Positions 20,401 to 32,161 of a stretch of DNA of 33,286 nucleotides are shown here, piece after piece (within the stretch, counting starts at the first letter, position 1; every line of letters starts with the position of its first letter). This DNA is from Emiliania huxleyi CCMP1516. Lineage: Eukaryota; Haptophyta; Isochrysidales; Noelaerhabdaceae. A model generated the notes under the pieces. That model was not told where the DNA came from and ran no database searches. It saw only the letters and a list, made by a program, of their open reading frames with translations. The DNA is taken from assembly GCF_000372725.1 (NCBI RefSeq), contig NW_005201249.1, positions 28,724 through 62,009 of the forward strand, written 5' to 3'. Both the position numbers and the translations under genes were made by a program.

Positions 20401-23400
20401 TCGCCCACAGCGTCCTCGGCTCCTCCAACCTGCTGAGGGTCGTGCCGTACGACTTGTCCGAGTTTACGCCGCTGGCCAAGCAGCAGGCGCAGCGCGAGCA
20501 ATGCGAGCAGCTCGGCCAAGGCATCGACGTGCTCGGGCGACGCTTCAAGTTCCTTGCCTTCAAGACAGACCACAAGGTGTGTGCAGCGCGTGATGAGTCA
20601 CCGCCCGTAGCCCTCCTCTCGCCCCCAGACCACGTGACGACGCCACCGCAGATGGCTGCGATGAAGATGATCTTCGTCGCGACGGCGGCGAGCGGGGAGA
20701 CGGCGACCGCGCGCGACTTTCTCGGCGCAGGGCGCTACGGCGATGGCGATGGCGCATACGACGACGGCGATGACGGGGGTGGCCTACCCCGCTTGCTCTC
20801 GCTGTCCTCCTCTTCGTCAGAGGCGCTTGGGCCGCGGGGCTGGTCGACGCCCGAGGAGGCTCGCGGCCTGCTCGGCTCCTTTGGCAAGCTCCCCAAGGTC
20901 CACAAGTTCGTCAAGCGCCTCGAGCTCATGCTCTCGCACACGCTGCCGGTGCTGACCCACTTGCAGGTCAAGATGGGGAAGCGGCTCGAGGGGCGGGTGA
21001 CGCTCGAGCAGCTCAAGGCCTTGGCTGCAGCGCCCCGGGGCACGGCGCTCGTCGTCATCTGCGACGACATCCCCGGCCTCGACGCGATGGGCGGGGAGAC
21101 TTTTGACCCGCGCGGAGCGCAGCGCATCATGACGGACGGCGCGGGGCTGGTCTCGATCTCCCTCGCGAAGCAGTTTCCCGCCGTGAGCAACGGGCGAGTC
21201 GTGTCTGGTGGCGAGTCGGCGCTGCGGGACTTTGGCACCAACGAGAAGGTTGCGCCGCTCGTGACGCAGCTGCGGGCGTGGGTGCAGGGCAGCCTGGCCA
21301 AGGGCACCGTCACAGCGTGCCCGCTGCTGGCCGACGGCATCATCGTATTGCGCCGGTCGATGCTCAAGATCGACGCGATCGACCCCGGCCTCTCGGATTT
21401 TAGCCGCATTGAGATCTGCGGCACGAGCGAGCGGGCGTCCAAAGTGCGACTCAACGCGAGCTTCGTCCCGCTGCTGATGGCGGGTGCGAAGCGGCAGGGC
21501 GACAAGGCCGCGCAGCAGATGTACAAGATCTTCGAGGAGCTGCAGGACGAGGAGGTCAAGCGCATCCGCTCGCTGACTGGGGCGCCGAGCGACGGCCAGG
21601 GCCTCAAGCAGGCGCTCGAACGGCTGAAGGGCGGGAAGCTCCTCTCGTCGCACGAGCGGGCTGGGGCAATGTTGCACGCCGGCTTCACCCTGCAGGAGCC
21701 GCGCCTCCGCGAGGAGCTCAACTTCATCCAGGCGGACCACCTCGCACGCCTCCGCAGGGCGCGTCGCTGCCATGCAAGCCCCGGTGCAGGCACGCCTCTG
21801 CCCCTCCCATCCTAGCTCGGACCACGTGTAGGCGAACATTCCGGTGCCAAACTCGTACGTCCTGCTCGGCATCCCCGACCAGAGCGGCACGCTGGAGGAG
21901 GGCGAGGTGGTTGTCATCCACGGCGGCAATCTCCTCTCCCCTCTGGCGGACTGCTCGAGCCAGCAGTCCATCGATGTCCTCGTCTACAAGCCTCCGGCTT
22001 GCGCCCCCTCCCCCGCCCCCGCCGCCTCCTAGCCCGCCCTCACCGCCGCCACCCTCTCGGCCGCTACCGAGCCCGCCGCCTCCCTCTCGCCGCCTCCTCC
22101 CAGCCCACGACTTCCCTCGCCTCCACAGCCCTCTCTTTCTTCACCCAGCCCTCCGCCGCCTTCGCCACCGCCTCCTTGCGCCTCACCATCCTCTCCGGCC
22201 CACAGGGCGCGCACGAGGGCGACGTCCGCAAACTGCGCTGCCTCTGCCAGAACCTCCCCAAGCAACTGAGTGCGATGCTGAAGGGAGTGATGTCAAGGCG
22301 CGCCAACGCCGTCATTCTCTCCACCAAGGGCGAACGCGCCACGGGCGACAAGTCGGCAGGAAGCGACTATGACGGTGAGCCTGCAGTTCCGTCACCGCCC
22401 ACCGTCCGTGCCGCCATCCAGCTCCACGCCCCCCGCCACTACGCAGGCGACCTCTACAGCGTCATCGCTCAGCCGCAGATCGTCGCCCTCTTCGACGAGA
22501 GGACGCCGTGGGACGTCAAGCCGCTCGCCAAGCCCGCCGCCGAGCCCGCCCCCACGAGGCACGACGACCCTCAAGCGCTGCAGCAGCAGCTCCTCAAGCA
22601 CTACATGCACCTGCGGTACGACTCGGCGCCGACGGTGGGCACGTCGGCGGTCAATCTCATGGCCTTCCAGGACCGCGGCGAGACTCAGGCGTGCGAGCGG
22701 CTCGTCGACATCTACAACGCCGCGCTCGACGCTGGCGTGACGGGCGAGGTGCCCTCGCTCCCCGACGACCTGCGGAGCCAGGCGCGTCGAGCTGCTGCCC
22801 TGCGCCCCTGCTCGAGCGCCAGCGAGCTCAGCCCTGCCCGTGCCTTGGAGCGCCAGGTGCGGCCGATTTGGATGCGAGAGCGCTACGCCGGCGGCAAGGG
22901 CTTGACGTTTGAGGACACGGACTCGGCAATGTGCAAGCTGTACACGCGCCTCGCGCCGGAATCTACTCCGGCGGCGACCCGCCTCCCTCAGGTCTTGCTC
23001 GACCCCGACCTGCGGGCGCTGGCCACGTCGGGGGGGGAGCAGCGGCCGCTGGTGGAGCTGTGGAAGGGTCGGGTGGTCCAGTACAAGTCGCTGGTCCGCG
23101 ACATCCTCTCCAAGCCGCAGCCTCCGCTGCTCTCGAACGAGGCTGCGCCCCGCACCGCTCTCTCGCACCCAGCCTGGCCAGTAGCCATGACACTCACCCT
23201 TTCGGTCTCCGCAGGACGAAGAGGCTGCGCGGCGGCAGGAGATCAAGGAGATCGGCGCCTCGTACCGCAAGCTCCTCCTCGCCAACCACGACCAGGCCGA
23301 GGGCGGCTGGGACATCGAGGTCGAGCCGCCCCGCTCGCTTCTCATCGAGGCGCGTCCTGCTCGCCTTGCGTCTCTAACTCAGCCGTCGCCATCGCCCTCC

Positions 23401-23621
23401 GACTGCAGCGTCCCCGGCCCACGCAGGCCTGCCTCGTGTACAAGGTCACCTACGAGCACGAGATGGCCAAGCGCCGCGGGCAAGACAAGCGCCCCACGTG
23501 CGAGGGAGCCGCCCACGGCGCCACCAGCGGCCTCGCCTTCCCGTGGGTCATCGCCACGGACTTCCTCTGCCGCGCCAAGGAGCTCAAGGTCAAGCAGCAG
23601 GCTCTCGGCCGGCGCCCGTAG
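14420..23621 (+). CDS. Chromatin reader-RecQ helicase-PHD-cellular RNA-dependent RNA polymerase fusion, 11 exons
   Basis: Proposed exons: 14420-17602, 17718-19055, 19123-19416, 19488-20576, 20652-21758, 21832-21996, 22206-22374, 22447-22781, 22857-23141, 23215-23349, 23427-23621; about 2,764 residues, frame kept at every join. Domains: Npl4-like ubiquitin fold (1-79, MLIRIRTPENETIRL), AP2-like (about 335-394, LGWFSTAEEAALAFARH), PWWP-like (about 455-553), Tudor-like (about 574-638, WRIEHDDGDKEDLEEEDV), MBD-like (about 813-851, FDRYYRSLSGKVYCSR), RecQ (about 877-1480: GLGKSLVYQLPA with K926, VISPLRSLMQNQV, DEAQ at 1031, NEVGRAGRDG, Zn cysteines CGMCDVC), PHD (about 1484-1535, ECSGC..WFHP|ACLEK..CASC), and RdRP (1606-2764: RRFKFLAFKTDHK, MTDGAGLVSISLA, LLGIPDQSGTLEEGEVVV, EGDVRKL, DYDG|D at about 2446-2450, FPWVIATDFLC). 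Seven of ten introns start with GC. The weakest join is 19416/19488; without it the gene splits in two, with a stop at 19450-19452. The donor at 21759 could instead be 21774. Confidence 0.8.
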
Positions 23622-24445
<824 letters not shown>

Positions 24446-25560
24446 TCAGTCGTCGTCCATGGCGCCAAACTCATCCGAGTCCTCCTCCGACTCGCCCCCA
24501 TCCTCCTGCAGCCATGTTTTGTTGGCCAGTCGCTCGAGCCGCGAAGAGGCGTCGGCGGTCAAGCCTGAGGCGTTAAATAAAGGCAAGAGAGGAGTGTGAG
24601 TAGGTAGGCCCGCCGCCACCTGCACCGCGCTGGCCGCCGTCTGCGCCACGCTGGCGAGCTGCTCGACCCCGCCGCTCCCTCTCCCTCCTCCCACGAGGCT
24701 CGAGAACTGGTCGCGAATGGGTCGCCAGTACGCTCTCGCGTCCTGCCCCGACGGAAAGCCCGCCGGGCCGAAGAGGATCGGCCACACGTGGTTCTGCATG
24801 TTTTTGAAGTGCACCCTCACCGTGTTCGCCCCCCGCCCGAGCTCACGCTGCAGCCGCCAGGACGCGAGCGACTGTCGGATGCGGCTCGTCAGCAGATACT
24901 GCAAAAACATGACAGTGAGCTGCTGGCACGGGTACCCGTCCTGCATCCCGTTTGCCCAGCTGGCGCGCATCACCGCATCGCCGCCGTCTTCGTCAGACCG
25001 GTTCATCTCCCCCTTGAACTCGCGCCACCGCTTCAGCACCTCGCCGCATTGCATCCTCAGGTTGTGGCCGAGCGGCGCGAGCATTGAAGCCGCCCCGCGC
25101 TCCGCCGGCGCCGCAATGGGTTGATGCAGCACCGCCGCCACGATGGCGCTCGGCCTCCGCATCCGCGAGTCTCTCAGCGACGCCGTGGTGTCCGCCGCCG
25201 CGAGCGGCGCCAGCAGCGCCGCCTGCGCCGCCGCCTGCTCCTCCGCCGCCCTCTGCCTCTTCTCTTTGGGCGCGTCAGCCCACTCCTGGTGCTGCAAGGC
25301 GCGCGCTCGCCCGCCTCGCGCTTCGCCTTGCTCGTGGGCGGACGGGCGTACGCGAACAGCTCCTCCGCGTCGCCCGCCGCCGCCCGCCTTGCTGCGGGCA
25401 CGGTGTGCAGCGCCTCCACCGGCCAAGCCTCCCGCAACGCCGCGCCGCGGCCCTCGCCCAGCCGCCGGAATGGTCCGCCACCACCGTTCGCCTTGTCCGC
25501 CGCTCGGGCCGCCGCCGTCAGCGCCGCGCCCCCGCCGACGAATACGAGCGGACTCGGCAT
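24446..25560 (-). pseudogene. Orphan gene copy A: full length, one-base frameshift
   Basis: By comparison with copy B the protein starts at MPSPLVFVGGGAAL (25560) and ends FGAMDDD (stop 24446-24448), about 372 residues if the frame were intact. It has an Ala/Arg-rich N-terminal half, then LRMQCGEVLKRWREFKGEM, a helical middle (LQYLLTSRIRQSLASWRL) and an acidic tail. Near 25299-25307 copy A lacks one base present in copy B, so the two halves lie in different frames. I do not recognise the family. It could be a pseudogene, or the missing base could be a sequencing error. Confidence 0.55.
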
Positions 25561-25678
25561 GGTGTGCGGCCGGCCCTGCGCCACCGCCACGCTCCGGTGG
25601 GTGTCGGTCGGTGGGCCTGACGCAATGAGACACGCTCCGCACCTCCGAAGCCTCCGAACGTTCGATTCGCCCCGTCCG

Positions 25679-25809
25679 TTAACGTCTAACCGCCCGCCGC
25701 GCATAACTGACTCCTCATCACCTCCCTGCTAACATACACCGAAGCCTCTCGTAACGTCTAACCGCCCGCCGCGCTAACTGACTCCTCATCACCTCCCTAC
25801 GAACATACA
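25679..25809. repeat. Tandem pair of a roughly 60-base unit upstream of copy A
   Basis: 25679-25738 and 25751-25809 share 'aacgtctaaccgcccgccgc', then 'aactgactcctcatcacctc', then AACATACA; a third copy lies at 27293-27351 upstream of copy B. It sits in the presumed promoter of the orphan genes and was duplicated once more in copy A. Confidence 0.85.
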
Positions 25810-26529
25810 ACGACGACGACATCTCACACCCCGCGCTGGCCAGCGCCATCAGCCCCTCACAGCCCGGCCCAACCTCCCTTCGCCTCGCCTCCAGCGCCTC
25901 CAATCAAGTCGCACCTCTCTTCTTCAGCGAATGCAGCGGCAGCACCACGTCAGAGGCCGGGCCGACTGGCGGACCTGCATGCCCAGCCATGCCCCCACTC
26001 CCCACCCGCTTGGATCGATCAGCTGACAGCTCCACCAGCTCCCACCACAGTGTGTCGTGTCATGAAGCATGATAGATAGTAGAAAGCAAAACAAAAACAA
26101 AACAAATGAACCATCGAAAGGTCTGATCTCCAAAAAGAGCTCTCGGCCTGCCGCGCGCGCCCGCGCCCCGCCCCTTTTGCGCAGCAACACCTTAAACTTC
26201 ATGGCCCTCCAAATTCGGGTCGGAGCGTAGCGGAGTGGGACCCGAGTTTGAAAAAGGCGACGGACGCTTGCGTCCTAGCCTCCAACAACGCCTCCCCGGC
26301 GCAGAGGGGCCCCCAGAGGGATGCTCAACCGCCCCACGCCACGCCGCTTGAGGCGGTCCCCAGCTCGCGGGGCCACTTCTTATTTGGCATTTGACACGCA
26401 TAAGCGACACACAGACACAAACAGGCTCACAAGACAAGAAGACACACAGCCAGCTATGTCGCCCCCCCCCCCCCCCTAGCATGTATGTATGAGTCCCGTG
26501 CCCAGTCCTGTGCCCAGTGTTGTATGTAT
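25810..26529. other. Spacer between the two orphan gene copies
   Basis: No gene seen. It holds a short stem (ATTCGGGTC at 26213 against GACCCGAGTT at about 26239), an A/C-rich run near 26085, a fragment of the interspersed repeat (26395-26460) and a poly-C run (26464-26477) close to the copy B breakpoint. Confidence 0.5.
26395..26460 (+). repeat. Internal fragment of the interspersed repeat
   Basis: ACACGCATAAGCGACACACAG and the CAAACAGGCTCACAAGA block match the middle of the 3.5 kb and 27.4 kb copies. It lies next to the truncated 3' end of orphan copy B, so the family borders copy B on both sides. Confidence 0.75.
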
Positions 26530-27183
26530 GAACATGACAGTGAGCTGCTGGCACGGGTACCCGTCCTGCATCCCGTTCGCCCAGCTGGCGCGCATCACCG
26601 CATCGCCGCCGTCTTCGTCAGACCGGTTCATCTCCCCCTTGAACTCGCGCCACCGCTTCAGCACCTCGCCGCATTGCATCCTCAGGTTGTGGCCGAGCGG
26701 CGCGAGCATTGAAGCCGCCCGCTCCGCCGGCGCCGCAATGGGTTGATGCAGCACCGCCGCCACGATGGCGCTCGGCCTCCGCATCCGCGAGTCTCCCAGC
26801 GACGCCGTGGTGTCCGCCGCCGCGAGCGGCGCCAGCAGCGCCGCCTGCACCGCTGCCCGCTCCTCCGCCGCCCTCTGCCTCTTCTCTTTGGGCGCGTCAG
26901 CCCACTCCTGGTGCTGCAAGGCGCGCCGCTCGCCCGCCTCGCGCTTTGCCTTGCTCGTGGGCGGACGGGCGTACGCAAACAGCTCGTCCGCGTCGCCCGC
27001 CGCCGCCCGCCTTGCTGCGGGCACGGTGTGCAGCGCCTCCACCGGCCAAGCCTCCCGCAACGCCGCGCCGCGGCCCTCGCCCAGCCGCCGGAATGGTCCG
27101 CCACCACCGTTCGCCTTGTCCGCCGCTCGGGCCGCCGCCGTCAGCGCCGCGCCCCCGCCGACGAACACGAGCGGACTCGGCAT
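26530..27183 (-). pseudogene. Orphan gene copy B: frame intact, 3' truncated
   Basis: Close match to copy A from MPSPLVFV (27183) through ANGMQDGYPCQQLTVMF, where homology stops at about 26530 and the frame runs on into unrelated repeat to a stop at 26476. It lacks roughly the C-terminal 150 residues. It differs from copy A by a few substitutions, a three-base deletion (GERAASML for GERGAASML) and the extra base that keeps its frame open. The homology extends upstream to 27351, so gene and promoter were duplicated together. Confidence 0.7.
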
Positions 27184-27343
27184 GGTGTGCGGCCGGCCCT
27201 GCGCCACCGCCACGCTCCGGTGGGTGTCGGTCGTGGGCCTGCCTGACGCAATGAGACACGCTCCGCTCCAACCTCCAACCTCCGAGCCTCTCGTAACGTC
27301 TAACCGCCCGCCGCGCTAACTGACTCCTCATCACCTCCCTACG

Positions 27344-27835
27344 AACATACATATGTAGGAAGGTGAAGAACAGTCAGGCTCGGACTGGACACCAACGCGG
27401 TATGGGTGGACGCGGGACAGATGATGACGACACGCACGAGCGACACACAGACACAAACAGGCTCACAAGACACACAGCCAGCTGGCTGCCACACACCCTG
27501 AGTTGGCGTACACATAACTCAAGGCCGCGCCCCCCCCCTGTCGCCTCCCCCAGCCAAGGTGCCGAAGGAACAAACAAGGGCACAACAACACAACAGACGA
27601 CAGGGGCGAACGCGTGAGGCTAGAGCAGGCTTGCTCGGCCTCTAGCAATCTCCGCCGACCGCGAGGCCGGACTAGACCGTGTGTGGGGTCGTGTGAGGTG
27701 TCTCTGGTCACTCTCCTCAGAGGCTAGCCGCCAGCCGCTAGCCCTATCTCGCACTCACTGGCGGTGACAATTCTATGGGTGAGCGTATGCGAGTAGAGGC
27801 GCGTGAGCCGATTCTAGGTCGCATGCCATTGGCAT
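27344..27835 (+). repeat. Interspersed repeat family, copy 2
   Basis: Full-length match to 3461-3955, starting next to the copy B promoter repeat (shared TATGTAGGAAGGTGAAGAAC) and ending near the CGTATGCGAG and TCTAGG.CGCA block. It lies upstream of the subtilase-Hint gene. Confidence 0.8.
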
Positions 27836-28450
27836 ATAACTTGGCTTGGCGTGCGACCGCAGCGCGCCCGCCGTCAGCTCGACGGTGCGCGCATGTCAGC
27901 GAGAGGTTTGCCGGTAGAGCGATCCCGGTCTTGTCGAACGCGAGCCCCGCGCCACGGTTGCCAGCCGTGCCTTCGCGAGAGTCGCCCTCGGGCCGCGTCC
28001 CGTCGGCACTACCCTCGAGTGCGTGTCGCTTTGGTTGGCGACACCCACTCGTCGAGGGCAGTCCGGCCGACGGGAGCCTGTCGCGCGCCGGCGACGAATG
28101 CGGCGTGTGTGTGCGTTAGAAGCGACGATGGCACGACCACCGCCCTGCTCCCTGACCGGGCAAGGAGGGGCCTACTCCCGTTCCGCGAGGAACAGGAGGT
28201 CAACCAACGCGGGCGGGGCGAGCTCAGATCAGCACTGCCGGAAGGGGGGTGGGCGGGGGGCACGCTGGAGAGGGCGGTCGCTGCCTCGTCTCGGTGGCTC
28301 TCAGCAAGAGGCACCGATGTCACACATCAAAATGAGGCAGGGCATCGAGCGATAAAAAAGAAATCGTTTACCCGGCACGGGACGGTGATCACCTCCTTTG
28401 ACGCGCGGCGAGTTAACCTTTGGGCGAGCGTCGCCATCGCGCCCGTCCAC
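27836..28450. other. Upstream region of the subtilase gene with a long hairpin
   Basis: The subtilase frame stays open upward to 27851, but this part shows no domain, is Arg-rich and contains the hairpin, so it is more likely promoter and leader. An alternative upstream start cannot be excluded. Confidence 0.45.
27996..28076 (+). other. Imperfect hairpin, precursor-microRNA-like
   Basis: The left arm 27996-28029 (CCCGTCGGC..ACCCTCGAG..GTGTCGC) pairs with 28038-28076 (GCGACACCCACTCGTCGAGG..CCGACGGG) around an 8-base loop TTTGGTTG. The stem of about 34 base pairs with small bulges is the size of a microRNA precursor. Whether it is transcribed or processed cannot be seen. Confidence 0.35.
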
Positions 28451-31400
28451 ATGGTTGCCCCGCCGAGTAAACCGCCGCCGAGCGCGGAGTACTTGTCCCG
28501 CTCAAGGAGAACTGTGGAGGCAAGATCGGCTGAGGCTTGGCAGGCACAGCGCAAGAACTGCCAGGCGGCCGCTCCGCCGCGCACGGCGGCTTTGGACATA
28601 GATCCCTTGCCCCGCGGCAGCGTCACATGGGCCCCGCTCGGCGTCGAGCGCTTCTCCGCCGAGCCCCGCGGCATCGGCATCGGCGGCAGCACGCTACTGG
28701 AGCAGTGCCGTGAGGACTTATCGAGCAAGGCCTGCAAGCACAAGCAGAAGATCGGGATTGGCATGGTGCTGTGCTGCTTCCTCGGCATCGCGGGCGGCGT
28801 CGGTGGCGGCGTGGGCGGGGGCGTCGGAGCCGGCGTGCCGGCAGTCGCTGCTGCGGCTGCCGTGGTTGCCAGAACAATCATGGTGAATGCACCCGCGCCA
28901 GCGCCTGCGCCGGGGCCCAGCTCGCCAGCGCCCGCAAACGCGCCGCACGGGCAAGGGCATGGCACCGGCAATGGGCAGGGTCAAGGTCAGGGTCACGGTC
29001 TGGGCATGGCGGGCGCAGGCGCGGCGGGAGCTGGCGCAGCGGGCGCGGGCGTGCTCGACTGCCGCTGGCTCGACTTCGACCACGGCTCCTTCTGGCCGAT
29101 TGCAAACCAGTTCATCGTCGTGATACGGCCCGAATTTGCGGCCAAGGAGTGGGCGGAGGAGTACGAGGACTGGTGGTACTACACAGACCTGGGTGACCCG
29201 ATGCTCTTGCCAAACTACTATTCGCACCTCGCCACGATTGAGCGCGTGCTCAACGCCGCCGTCGTTCGTGCGGGCTGGGGCGTCGTCGTCGACATCCTCC
29301 AGGACGAGCGCGTCGAGCGCGTCGCGTTTGACTGCGCCGTGCACGCCGACGTCTCGTTGCACCCAGATGCGGCGAGCGACGCGGCGGCGGGGCTTGAGCA
29401 CGAGGCAGAGGTCTGGGCGGCCGACCTTGACCCAACCAACCTGCTCTCGGCCGTGACCCAGTCGTGGCCGCTGCCACCGCTCTGGCGCCGGCGGCGGGCC
29501 CTCGCAGACATCGACGCCGACGGCCTTGAGGAGAACGGGCTGCCTTGGAACCTCGACCGGCTAGACGGCGAAGGCGGCGTCCTCGACGGTCAGTACAACG
29601 ATGCGATGGGCGGCGAGGGCGGTAAGGGCGTCAGCGTCTACGTGATGGACACCGGCGTTGCCAAGCACGATGACCTTCGAGGCAAGCTGCAGCGCGGCTT
29701 CCCAGACGCTGGGATGCTGCGCTCGCTAGAGCGCATCATGGGCCAGGAATGGGACAGCACGGAGTGGCACGAGGACGGAATCTTCGAGCCGGGTCCGGGG
29801 CGGGGCGATCACGGCACGCATGTTGCGTCTGCAATCGCGGGTGACCGTTTCGGCGTCGCAAAGGGCGCGACGGTGGTGCCGGTGCAGGTGTTGCAGAACA
29901 TCGTGCAGAAGGACAGTCAGGGGGAGGTGGACGAGCCCTTTGCGAGCGGCCCAACTTCACTCTTCCTTCTCGCGCTCGACTGGATCGTCACTGACTTCAC
30001 TGCCGCCGCCGCCAACACAACCTCGGGGCGGCGCGGTTGCGTCATCAACCTCTCGTACGGCGGCAAGTTCTCAGGCGACGTGTACGGGTGGTTCTCGCTG
30101 CCCGAGGACGCGCTGGCGGCTGTCGAGGCGGCGGGGTGCGTTGTCATCAAGGCGGCAGGCAACGACGGTGGCGCGGCCTGCAACACCTACCCGGCTGCCT
30201 CCCGGCATGGCATCTCGGTCGGCGCGACAGGCAAGCCGCGCCCGTTTGGGAGCGACCCGCTGCTGCCTTGGTCGAACCACGGCTGCTGCTCCGACATCTT
30301 TGCGCCGGGCGAGTCCATCCTCGCGGCGTCAGCCGAGGCGGCCAACGCCACTGCCGCCAGCGACGGCACCTCATCGGCTGCGGCGATGGCGTCGGGCGTC
30401 GCAGCGCTACTGTGGTCGGAAGACGCCGGCGCAGCGACAGCCGATGAGGTCTTCGTTGCGGTGCTGTGCCTGGCGGAGCGCGACGCCATCTACGGCGTCT
30501 GCCCCTGCGAGGAGGGTGGCACCTGCACCGCCGGCTCGGCCGCGTGTGACGTCGACGAGTCGCCGCTCGCCAACGCGACGCTGCAGCAGATGGAAGGCGA
30601 AGACGCGGCGACGGCGCAGGCGGCGGTGCAGGATGCGCTGGACACGCCGAACCGCCTCCTCTCGATCATTGCCGCGGGCGGGAGCTCGGGGTGGCCGCGC
30701 ACAGGGGAGTGCCTCGCATTCGACCGCCGTGCGTGGGGCTACAAGCCGTGCCTCCCTGCGCAGCCCCTGGCGGGGAATAGCACCAACGTCACCAACGCCA
30801 CCGAATGCAAGGATGACCCGTTCGCCCTCCTCCGTCCCGGCTCGGACGCCACGGAGCGGACGGCGGGCGCCGCGCAAACAGAGCGCGCGGGCAGCGGCGC
30901 GGCGGACGCGTCGCAGCAGCTGCCAAAAAAATTCTCATACCCGCAGATCAACTCGACCTGGGTCTGGGCGGGCGACTGCCAGTCCGCGATCGAGCACTGG
31001 GAGGCCGCGCTGCAGCTTGAGCGCGCCGCCGTCTGCGCCACGAACCTCTCCGTCGCGCTCCGAACCGTCTACCCTGACGATGCGGAGCGGCCACCGCTGC
31101 CGAACGGCCTCAGCGAGGGCTCACAGCTCGCGACGGTCTGCGCCGCGTCGTGCGCGCTGGTCGGGCTCGGCCCATGTGTGCCGGGCTGGGAGCCGCACCC
31201 CGTCACGGAGGTGGGCGGCTGCCACCCGGCGGGCTCCCTGCTCGAGCTCGCCGGAGGCCGCGCAGTCCGCATCGAGGATGTGCGGGTCGGCACGCCCGTG
31301 CTCACCCCCTCCGGGTACGAGCCGGTGGTCGGCCGGCTGCATGCCGAGCCCATCGTTTCGCGGGAGTACTTTGAGATCGTAACCTCCCGCGGTGTGATGT

Positions 31401-32161
31401 CCATCTCGCCGCTGCACTGGCTGTACGTCAACGGCTCCCTCGCCGACCCCGCGGGAGTGCGCCCCGGCGATTGGCTCACGGCGCCGGACGATACCCGTGC
31501 CGAGGTGCTGTCGGTGCGGCGGACGCTCCGGGAAGGAGCTTACCACATCACGACTCCGAGTGGCGCCTACTACGTGGATGGACACCTCGCCTCCACCTAC
31601 ATGGCGGTGGTGCCGCACTGGGCGTGGCGGCTCTTTGGCGACGGCTACGTGCGGCTGCGTCACCGCCTCGGCGTGCCGGTGACCCGAGGGCCGAAAACCG
31701 CACAGCCCTTTGAGCAGGCGCCCTCTACACCCGCTGCTGTGAATAGGTGACGCCCGAGGGCGAGGGGCCGCTCAGCATCTTTTGGCCGTACCATCTCTGG
31801 ACGGCGCTTGGTGCGCCACCGCCACCGCCACTGGTCGGTCGGTCCGCCAACGCTGCGCGCGAGCATACCCTTCTCTCGCCCTCTACTCGTAGGCGTGCCG
31901 CCCTCTGCTGTGCCTCTCCTGTGGCCCTTCACGATGACCGGCAGACTACCAGGAGGCGTCCGAACCCTTTCTTCCTTCGCTTTCACGCTCAGCCTGTGAA
32001 TAGGCACCCTGCTCGCGGAGCTCGCCAACACGGCGGTCCGCCAGCCCCTCGCGCTAGCACACGCCGTCGCCTCAGGCCTTGCCCTTGGCATGGCGCTGCC
32101 TCTGGGGCTGTTGAGGGCGTCGTCGCGAGGCGGCCGCTCTGGGCGCATAAAGATACATTAA
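28451..32161 (+). CDS. Membrane-associated subtilisin-like protease fused to hedgehog-type Hint domain
   Basis: Exons 28451-31678, 31747-31810, 32004-32161; 1,149 residues. After the ATG at 28451 (MVAPPSKPPPSAEYL) come a Gly/Ala-rich hydrophobic segment (about 100-145, KIGIGMVLCCFLGIAGG), which could be a signal anchor, a Gly/His/Gln linker, and an inhibitor-I9-like prodomain (about 218 on, NQFIVVIRPEF). The S8 peptidase (about 391-677) has Asp400 (VYVMDTGV), His454 (GDHGTHVASAIAG), oxyanion Asn571 (KAAGNDGG) and Ser641 (SDGTSSAAAMASGVAALL), so it should be active. After a Cys-containing linker, the Hint domain starts at Cys924 (GGCHPAGSLLEL) and shows VRVGTPVLTPSG, ISPLHWLYVNG and YYVDGHLASTYMAVVPHWA, the hedgehog arrangement. 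The last two exons add a helical tail (LALAHAVASGLALGMALPLGLL). Both introns are GT-AG and end in CTGTGAATAG. Autocleavage at Cys924 is inferred from the family. Confidence 0.85.

Noticed and set aside
27851..28450. 200-codon upstream extension of the subtilase frame
   Set aside because: Arg-rich, no domain, contains a strong hairpin and adjoins a dispersed repeat; the ATG at 28451 is a better start.
31217..31680. Intein inside the protease
   Set aside because: The Hint domain lies C-terminal to the complete peptidase with no downstream extein and has the hedgehog-type ending, so an autoprocessing tail fits better.
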